Below the pieces are notes generated by a model. It made no database searches. It worked only from the letters and a program-made list of their open reading frames with translations, and was not told the DNA's origin. Positions 56,201-61,900 of a DNA stretch of 64,000 nucleotides are shown piece after piece. Source of the DNA: Limosilactobacillus caccae (GTDB taxonomy: Bacteria > Bacillota > Bacilli > Lactobacillales > Lactobacillaceae); assembly GCF_900156885.1 (NCBI RefSeq), contig NZ_FTOY01000010.1:496001-560000 (forward strand), read 5' to 3'. Each line of letters starts with the position of its first letter. Position 1 is the stretch's first letter. The translations under genes and the position numbers were made by a program.

Positions 56201-58381
56201 GCCATTCCTGCTGTAACGGTTAACCCGGACAGTAAGTCAACGACGATCGAAGTCACTTACGAACCGGTTGAGCAAAGCATGACGATCAACTTTGTCAACA
56301 AGGACAACCATGGTGAGGTCGTTGCTAGCCAAACCGTTACTGGCAAGACTGGTGAGACCGTCCCAGTTAACCTGCAAGTTCCTGCGGGTTGGCGGATGGT
56401 TGGCAGCCAAAGTGTACCATCAGGTATCGGCTTTGGTTCCAAGCCCCACGCTGACATCACGGTTTACGTGGAACACGCTAGCCAAGACGTAACGAACGAC
56501 CAGGATCAGGCCAACCAGACCCACCGGGTAATCAACCACGTAATTAACGAAGTCTTCAACGGCAAGACCACCACGGTTGCTAGTGTGAAGGCCGAGTTCA
56601 ACCGGACAGCAACGAAGGACCTCGCTACTGGCAAGGTTGTTTATGGCGACTGGACAAAGAACGTCGACTTCCCGGCAGTGGCAGTCACTCGCGGTGGCTA
56701 CACGGCAACGGCGAAGGACCAGGACGGTCAAGTGGTTGAACTAGTTGATGGCAAAGTACCGGCAACGACGATTACGCCGGACAGTAAGGACATGACCATT
56801 ACGGTTAACTACACCGCTGATGACCAGACGATGACGATCAACTTCGTCAACAAGGGCAATAACCAGGTCGTTGCTAGTCAGCCGGTTAATGGGAAAACTG
56901 GCGAAACGGTTAACATCAACCTTGAGGTTCCTGCTGGCTGGCAAGTAGTTGGCGGTCAACAAGTACCAGCAACGATTACCTTTGGTGCTAAGCCGGTTGC
57001 GGATGCGACTGTTTACATCGAACCCGCTGCCGGTAGTGACGCAACGAAGCCGGGCAGTTCCGCAGCGTCAGGTAACAGTAGTGCAGCTGAACCAGGCAGT
57101 TCTGCAGCCTCGGACAACAGCAGTGCGGCCAAGCCGGGTAGCTCCGCATCCTCAAACAACAGTAGTACGGCTGAACCGGGCAGTTCTGCAGCATCGGACA
57201 ACAGCAGTGCGGCTGAACCAGGCAGTTCTGCAGCGTCAGGTAACAGTAGCGCAGCTGAACCAGGGAGTTCTGCAACGTCAGGTAACAGTAGCGCAGCTGA
57301 ACCAGGGAGTTCTGCAACGTCAGGTAACAGTAATGCGGCTAAGCCAAGTAGTTCCGCAACGTCGGATAACAGCGGTGCGGCCGAACCAGGGAGTTCTGCA
57401 TCCTCAAACAACAGTAGTACGGCTGAACCAGGCAGTTCCGCAGCATCGGACAACAGCAGTGCCGCTAAGCCGGGTAGCACCGCAACGTCAGGCAACAGCA
57501 GTACAGCTGAACCAGGGAGTTCTGCAGCGTCAGGTAACAGTAGCGCAACTGAATCAGGCAGTTCCGCAACGTCAGGCAACAGCAGTACAGCTGAACCAGG
57601 TAGCACCGCAACGTCAGGTAACAGTAGCGCGGCTGAACCAGGTAGTTCCACTGCCTCGGACAACAGCAGTGCCGCTAAGCCAGGCAGTTCCGCAACATCG
57701 GATAACAGCAGTACTGCCGAACCAGGCAGCACCGCAACGTCAGACGACAGCGGTGCCGTCAAGCCAGGCACCAAGAATCCGGTAAACCCACATGGGGACG
57801 GTGAGGTGGCTGAACCAGGCAATGGCAATTCCGCTGCAACAAACAATAGCAGTGCGGCTGACAACGGCGACAATGCTGTGCAAAACAACGGCAGTGCCGC
57901 ACAAGCAAATGATTCCACTGCTACTGGGGATGACGCTACCCAACCAGGTAACTCCGCTGGCGACAACGGTAATGGCAACAATTCGACCATCCAACCAGGG
58001 AGCGATGCTTCACAAACTGACGATGGGGTGGCCGAAAACGCTAGTCAGAACGGTAACGCAGCCGGAATGAATACCGCTAACCAGACCGCTGCTAATACCG
58101 CAGCAGCTAGTGACAACCCTGCTCAGCAACCTGTCCAACCAGTAGTTCCACATGCTAATGGCGGCGAAACCCAAAGCCACAGCAAGGGGACGAATACCCA
58201 GTCTATCAATGCTGTTCCTAATAGCGGTCAGAGCCAAGCTGCCGCAACAAGTTCCAACAACGCTCAACGCTTACCACAAACTGGTAATGCGAATGCGGCG
58301 GAATTGGCAATGGCTGGCTTAGGACTAGCTGGCTTTGCTGGGGTCCTTGGGGCAACCAGTCGGAAGAAGAAGCGCCAATAA
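47270..58381 (+). CDS. Giant Mub-type mucus-binding protein, adhesin 2 (LPQTG)
   Basis: A 3703-aa cell-wall adhesin. It has a YSIRK-type signal (PKKQRFTLKKLTIGVASVL, residues about 16-34, then STASADD), then from about residue 145 an alternation of short MucBP-like modules (about 65-70 aa; xINFVNKDNHSEVVGSQTV type) and long Mub B2-like modules (about 110-120 aa; TVTRTI...DxVTGxxxYGxW type). I count 18 short and 16 long modules. A Ser-rich repeat (57050-57763) and an Asn/Gln-rich linker precede the anchor LPQTGNANAAE, the hydrophobic helix and RKKKRQ. Mub modules bind mucin glycans; the Ser-rich part may be O-glycosylated and act as a stalk. The start follows GAGGGGA. Confidence 0.95.
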   Translation: MLSHNNWRARIDKYEPKKQRFTLKKLTIGVASVLLGFAFAGTSTASADDGNQQGVKPEEGAANQDNNATVATASQATLTTTAASASTASTTPAASQASADDIKQDQANSYEQRVAAALNQSLVQANASSTATPSSAPAANSAATDQDATQIVRYVNNANTNEVVGTQPFTGKVGTVVDIYNNLHAPANWQLVGGQSVQTTAVLQANANPIDVLVEHQKEVEYGFQHKEDRDVYRKITREITYNFPGEAPQKYSQAVTYYRNKTTDKVSNTATYSDWEANTVDEHQNKVTSFGQFEVPAVPGYQAAASGAHIISQNGKQYLAAVDVTADTPSVSVTVNYAPETHQLVINYVDQADHNKVVASQTVTGYTGQHVAIELHTPANWKIVSGQQVLNGMTFGSSDPAAQTVYVEHANTDVTNDPSIADQLQKTVVYTVKGVMGDQDYMISQHQLTFHRTATKDSVTGAVIYGKWSNDRQVPAVKVAQDGYSAKAYDQNGQEVAIVNGQLPAMTVTPDTPDTTITVIYNKDNEQPSQGNQDEQGDRVVRFNVFDNVNGQLLSTTTVTGKTGETVPVHVDIPYGWVVAPGTTLPTSYTFPATATVDQQIYVMRDKTNNDLNRTVTRQILANVQGTGEQGTQIGLQRVDFMRSGMKDSVTGQMTYGDWKQEGTIDAFQIPQRAGYTTQVDGQNVTELPAENVNADSKSSVVTVVYVPTKGNQTNPAQEQTIHINFVEKATGKIIGSTPLSGKAGQTVAIMDIIDQQMPTNWEKAIDEPVQNDVTFNQTVTPDVTVYIEHGREYQANRTVNVGNRILAHYDDGRVVQLGGVTTDAPVRVYKDLVTGQLVDEDFAGTVNIPAFTIPEKPGYTIERVEGPDITNDQTRTIPAMTASHTTDGVRTYTVYYVSNKQTAKINYVDSKDHSKVVATQTVTGKTNQAVDITLDVPAGWEIVGGQNVPSSITFGTTGSVPDSTVYVQHKFVNQEPEVKEVKQTINGVNPVTGVSQPLREMTVKFSRPVAKDMVTNELVKGDWNRESYTFDGYNVHQLAGYTAQLNGQNVVLIPAETVTPDSQNTVYTVTYRANTQQVHINFVDANDHSNTVATQTVTGKTAETVNVNLQVPAGWQVTGGQNVPTAFTFGSTPLRDATVYIEHKTTPVNPTDKGELSKTVTRTVHAKYPDGQEGIAHQDMVTFTRTGSTDLVTGQTTYSKWNEESHHFGDVAVQQIPGYTSYVNGTAATTIPGEDVTPTSASQTDEVTYKANEQSTEIKYVDAADHRNVVAVQNVAGKTGETVNVTLQVPANWQLVGGQQVPSSFTFGGTPFADTTVYVEHQTADTTDTTDKAATHRTVSRVVKANINGTTTVLSSINAEFSRTATKDLVTGETTYGPWTKNFTAPAVKVAQAGYTAQAVDQHGQQVAIVDGQIPATTLTPDTADELITVNYTANDQVTHINYVDSQTKKTVGSQTITGKTGESVGVKLDVPANYQIVSGQQVPASFTFGANPIADTTVYVEPAKTPVNPGQPGDPNHADTNRTVTRTIYATGAGYNHGVLHQDMANFTRGGMYDPINHTITYNPWNEANETFAAFEIPVRDGYQALVDGKVVTEIPATTVNPDSKSTTVEVTYEPVEQSMKINFVNKDNHSEVIGSQTVAGKTGETVPVTLQVPAGWRMVGGQSVPSGIGFGSKPHADVTIYVEHATQDVTNDQDQAAQTHRTIRHVVNEVINGQTVTVASVNAEFYRTATKDLTTGKVVYGDWTKNVEFPAVNVARTGYTATAKTHDGQNVELINGQVPATVITPASQDETITVTYTANDQSTKINYVNVENNQPVGSQTITGKTGETVSVNLEVPAGYEVVSGQQVPASITFGSNQVADSTVYVQTKKNPVNPDQPGDQPGKPSTPSTIDNQRVVKRAINATDPTGRHILLNQAIANFTRPASIDSVTGKVIYGPWNETSHVFPEFQLKQAYGYETQIDGKTVTSVPAETVGLDSKDQTIEVVYVPVEQTAKINYVNKDNQQVISTQTVTGKTGETVPVSLDVPAGWQVVNGQTYPTAIGFGGKAQTDWNILVEPKANPTSQSTEKRTVSRVVNAVVDGQTSQLASATVEFSRTVTTDTVTGKKTYGEWSKGTSFPAVNVNRAGYTAVVTDQNGHAVEVVNGQIPAETVTADTPSQTITVNYTADGQTTHINYVDSQTKQTVGSQTITGKTGETVNVSLNVPANYQVVSGQQVPSSFTFGSTPIADTTVYVEPAATPVNPGQPGDPNHADTNRTVTRTIYATGAGYNHGVLHQDMANFTRGGMYDPINHTITYNPWDKANETFAAFEIPVRDGYQALVDGKVVTAIPAVTVNPDSQSTTVEVTYEPVEQSMKINFVNKDNHSEIVGSQTVTGKTGETVPVNLQVPAGWRMVGGQSVPSGIGFGSKPHADVTVYVEHDSQDLTNDPSQASQTHRVVNHVINEVFNGKTTTVASVKAEFNRTATKDLATGKVIYGDWTKNVDFPAVSVVRGGYTATANNQAGQAVDLVNGQVPATVITPDSQDETITVTYTANDQSTTITYVNAKTKQPVGSQTVTGKTGETVNVNLEVPAGYEVVGGQQVPSSITFGANQVPGATVYVQAKATTPTTPDQPGDQGNHGDHGSQPTKPTDPSTIDNQRIVKRTINATDPTGRHILLHQDVANFTRTAQVDSVTGEVTYGPWNQTSQEFAAFKLQQEYGYVTQVNGQTVTEVPAATVGLDSHDQTVEVVYVPVEQTAKINYINKDQQVVGSQTITGKTGENVKVNLNVPAGWQIANGQTYPTTIGFGGQPQTDWNILVEPTSADQGNHGNDDQPAQTQRTTINFVNKANGEVVGSQTVTGKAGETVNVSLQIPEGYEVSDGQQVPSSYTFGTKPIADATVYVQAKTTPVNPGQPGDPNHADTNRTVTRTIYATGAGYKHGVLHQDMANFMRGGTYDPTTGLISYQPWNKESEDFAAFTIPVRDGYQAMVDGKVVTAIPAVTVNPDSKSTTIEVTYEPVEQSMTINFVNKDNHGEVVASQTVTGKTGETVPVNLQVPAGWRMVGSQSVPSGIGFGSKPHADITVYVEHASQDVTNDQDQANQTHRVINHVINEVFNGKTTTVASVKAEFNRTATKDLATGKVVYGDWTKNVDFPAVAVTRGGYTATAKDQDGQVVELVDGKVPATTITPDSKDMTITVNYTADDQTMTINFVNKGNNQVVASQPVNGKTGETVNINLEVPAGWQVVGGQQVPATITFGAKPVADATVYIEPAAGSDATKPGSSAASGNSSAAEPGSSAASDNSSAAKPGSSASSNNSSTAEPGSSAASDNSSAAEPGSSAASGNSSAAEPGSSATSGNSSAAEPGSSATSGNSNAAKPSSSATSDNSGAAEPGSSASSNNSSTAEPGSSAASDNSSAAKPGSTATSGNSSTAEPGSSAASGNSSATESGSSATSGNSSTAEPGSTATSGNSSAAEPGSSTASDNSSAAKPGSSATSDNSSTAEPGSTATSDDSGAVKPGTKNPVNPHGDGEVAEPGNGNSAATNNSSAADNGDNAVQNNGSAAQANDSTATGDDATQPGNSAGDNGNGNNSTIQPGSDASQTDDGVAENASQNGNAAGMNTANQTAANTAAASDNPAQQPVQPVVPHANGGETQSHSKGTNTQSINAVPNSGQSQAAATSSNNAQRLPQTGNANAAELAMAGLGLAGFAGVLGATSRKKKRQ
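51798..57000 (+). repeat. Higher-order repeat array in the Mub protein
   Basis: A supramodule opening NPGQPGDPNHADTNRTVTRT recurs at about 51798, 53994 and 55930 (periods about 2196 and 1936 bp), each containing several short/long module pairs in the same order. The DNA is nearly identical over long stretches. The third copy is shorter and skips module pairs, a sign of unequal recombination. Confidence 0.88.
57050..57763 (+). repeat. 17 tandem 42-bp Ser-rich repeats (PGSSAASGNSSAAE type)
   Basis: Exactly 17 units of 14 residues (714 bp) follow one another without a break, each with five or six Ser/Thr and alternating Glu/Lys at the end. The composition is that of serine-rich-repeat stalks, which are usual targets of GtfA/GtfB O-glycosylation. 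The repetition also opens long reading frames in other frames and on the other strand; these are artefacts. Confidence 0.93.
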
Positions 58382-58396
58382 AGATTAATAAACACC

Positions 58397-58447
58397 ACAA
58401 AAAGGACAACAAACGCTCAAAAACGAGTGTCTGTTGTCCTTTTTTGT
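58397..58447 (+). terminator. Intrinsic terminator of adhesin 2
   Basis: ACAAAAAGGACAACA (about 58397-58411) pairs with TGTTGTCCTTTTTTGT (about 58432-58447), with further pairing of CGCTC/GAGTG inside. It lies 15 bp after the stop codon. Confidence 0.92.
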
Positions 58448-58448
58448 A

Positions 58449-58959
58449 GTTCACTAATAGGAAGATAAGAAAGCTAGGTGGATAATTTGAAAGAACTGTG
58501 ATTGTTTCAAAGCGCTGAAATATCACATGCTTAATTTATAAAATGATAAATATACCTAAAATGGGATAGGTGAATACAAATAGTAGAGTGCATTTTTGCA
58601 ACGAAAAATAGAAAACGGCAAACGTGAAAACGCTTGTGTAAGTAAGAACGGCTTATGGTTTCTAAAACTATAACAATGATAAGCGAAAATTGGTTATTGA
58701 TACATGAAGAGTTTTTCATTTGTTCATAAAAAATCAAAAAAATTTGCAAAAATGTGACCATTGATAAACCCTTGCCATTACTGGCATTTATCACTGTTTA
58801 AGCCAAAACGATAAAAAGACCGAAAAAATAACTGCCACAAATGTGTTGCCTTTTGGGCTAGAACCTTTATATTAGTAAGTATAAACAAGTCATATGTGCA
58901 TTGTTTTTTATTTGTGTTTATTTATTTAATTAAACTAGCCTAAAAAGGGGGACACAGGA
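58449..58959. other. Intergenic and leader region of adhesin 3
   Basis: About 510 bp of very AT-rich sequence with no gene I can support. An 87-codon open frame on the minus strand has no ribosome binding site and low-complexity content. The region ends in TAAAAAGGGGGACACAGGA, which contains the ribosome binding site of adhesin 3. Confidence 0.5.
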
Positions 58960-61900
58960 ATGTTATCGAATAATAACTGGGAAGAACAGATTAAGAAATA
59001 TGAACCCAAAAAACAGCGATTCACCATTAAGAAATTATCAATTGGTGTAGCTTCTGTTTTACTTGGATTCACATTTGCAGCAGGGACTGCTTCTGCAGAT
59101 TCTACTGTTAACGCAAATGCTTCTTCCTCAGATACTGATGCCAAACAAACTGATCACAATTTAACATTAAATTCAGCAAATGCTTCAACGCTGAAGGGGG
59201 CTACTACTGAAAACCAAAGCAACAGTACTTCTGCTGCTTCACAAGCCACTGCAGGTGATGTTAAGACACCAACTGCTAATGACTACGAAGCTGCGGTTAG
59301 TGCTGCTGTTGCAGCTCAAGACGAATCAGCAGACACCCAGACCTTTAATGTTAAGGATAATGGCCGGCAAGCAATGCCAGTCAGAGCCCTAGCAAGTAGT
59401 AAGATCGACTGGTCCGGTGTTGCTAATAGTCTTGGTGGCTTTGCAAACCAATTATTAGGCAATTCTACTAACCAAAATGCAGCTAAGCCAACTGCTGCAC
59501 CTACAACGCCTGATTACAGCCAGTACCGTGATGTTTCTAGCTTTAACGAATTGCAAGCTGCTGCAAACAACTTCAGCGTTCGTGGTGTAAATGTTCACGG
59601 TAATATTAATGGCTTTGGTGACCTTAATGTAAACCATAACTTCACCATCCACGGGGTTGACGGGGCGGTATTAAACCTTGGTCAAAACTCTGCGCTTACT
59701 AACAATGCTATCTTGACCCTTGACGATGTTACCGTTAACGGTAGCGTAATGGGCGGGACAGTTAACATTCGCGGAGAAGTTAACTCAAATGTTAATGCCG
59801 GCAACGCGAAGACCTTAACTAATGACCAACTCACTGCACAAATTGGTAATACTTGGCGTGGTGCTAACACCAATAACTGGAAGAGTGCGAACATCTTTGC
59901 GCAACGGGTTAATGTCTTACAAGGGGCAACCTTAAACATTAACCGTGCCATCACTGGTGACGGGATCGCCTTAACTGGTGGGGCCGCAGCCTTTAACTAC
60001 GATGGCTCAACTTTCGGTTCAACTCGTCCAACTAATGACTTAGGAACCGTTAATGTTGGTATTAACGGTAAGTTGAACATTAACTTGAAAGAAGCGGGCA
60101 ATGCTACCCGGGCTAATGAACAGGGATCAAGCCTTGATAACGCTTCTTCAGCAGTACGTGCTGTTGACAATGGTCACTTCATTACTGGTGATAGTGCCCA
60201 AGTAAATATTGATGCTGGCCACGGGCGGGCAATTAACTTCGGTGAGCCATTTGGTGGTAATATTACTGTTCAACCGGGCTCTAACCCGATGACCACTTGG
60301 TACAACAACCGGAATGTAAGACGGACACAAAGCGACTACCAAAATGTTAATAACTCAGTAGTCCTTGGTGATTCTACCCAAATGAACATTAAGAGTCGTG
60401 ACGGGATCCTTATCGGTAACCGTGGTAACTTTACTACTGGTAACCACAGTGTCATTCACATTGATAGTAAGGGTAACGGTGCTGGCCTCTTAGGGGATGC
60501 ATTTAGTTCGGTTAATGTTTCACCACAATCACAATTACTCCTTACCTCTGATGGGAAGGACCGCTCTGGTATGTTCGCTGGTGGTAACTTCATCGGTTTA
60601 GGTGAAAATGGTCAATTCAGGGTAGAACACGATGCTGTTTTCCGTTACCAGTTAGTTAACCGGCACGGTTCAGGAAATGTCTACGATGATAACATGAACA
60701 TCATCTCCATTAACTCGAATGCCCAGCCGGAAGTTTACGTTGGGAACAACGCCACCTTTGATGGTCAATCTGACTACAATGACTTCTACGGGGAGATCTT
60801 CTCCTTCCCATTGGGTAACCCTCACACCGTTTTCCAGATTGACGGTGCTAAGTACGTTAACTGGGAAAAGAACGCTACTGTTGTCGGTCACCAACATGCT
60901 GGTAACCTTTACTACTCAATGGGTGATGGCTTAATCGATGCTACTGGTCAGTCATACTACATCTTCAAGTGGAACAACAACAACTTGAACGATGGTAACA
61001 TTACCTTCAATGACAACACCCCAGCAAACATTAAGCAATCAATCCAAGGCTTTATTAATTCTTCTGACAAGTGGTGGTCAGGCATCACTGGCTTAGCAAC
61101 TCAGTACAGTCATAGTGGTAACCTTTCCGAATGGCCAGGACACGTTGTCTCTGGTAGTGATATTCAAGGGGTTGACACTGTTGACCATAAGACTGGTACT
61201 CCTGCAAATAAGTATGCTAGTGGTCCTTCTAATAAGGATACTGGGTTTGACCCACTGAACTCACAACGGTTAGTCTTAGTTGCAACGACAATTCCAGCGC
61301 AAAAGGATAAGACTACCCAAGAAGTTGATCCATACCAAGTGATTATTCGCAAGAACGATAACCTGAAGCCAGGAGAGGTACGGATTGTTCAAAAAGGGGT
61401 TGACGGCCTTAAGCGGACAACCACTACTACTTACTACACGGTTGACCCATACACTGGTAAGGAAACATTAGACACTAGCAAGGGCAACAACGGGACAGTA
61501 ACAACGACAACCGTTCTTAACACTAAGAAAGACGAAATTATCGAAGTTGGTCCACAAATTGCCCACGTTAAGTACGTTGACCAAAATGGTAAGCAACTTG
61601 GAGCAATTGATGACATCAAGGGCATGCCATTGAAGACTGACGCAAAGGGTAATGTTGTCTTTGATCAAGACGGCAAAGCAATTGCTAGTCCAATCACTGG
61701 TTACTCAACTACTAACCGGATCGACGGCTATAAACAAAATGGCTACCGTCTTGTTTCTGATGATTACACCAACACACCAAACAAGGTTTACGATGTAAAG
61801 GGCGTAACTAAGGCAACCTTAACTGCTGGTCAACCAGTTCCTGCAGAAGGTCCAACCTACGTTGTTACCTTGACCAATGCGCCAATCTACAGTCAGGGCA

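Noticed and set aside
47906-57785. Many 60-280 codon frames on both strands inside the Mub gene
   Set aside because: They are shadows of the repetitive, stop-poor Mub coding sequence and recur at the same place in each repeat.
57013-57990. Long open frames on the minus strand (325 codons) and in another plus frame over the Ser-rich region
   Set aside because: They arise from the 42-bp repeat, which lacks stops in several frames. They have no ribosome binding site and are highly repetitive, and the LPQTG adhesin frame clearly explains the region.
58531-58794. 87-codon minus-strand frame between adhesins 2 and 3
   Set aside because: It has no ribosome binding site, a low-complexity hydrophobic content and no recognisable family, in very AT-rich DNA where chance frames are usual.
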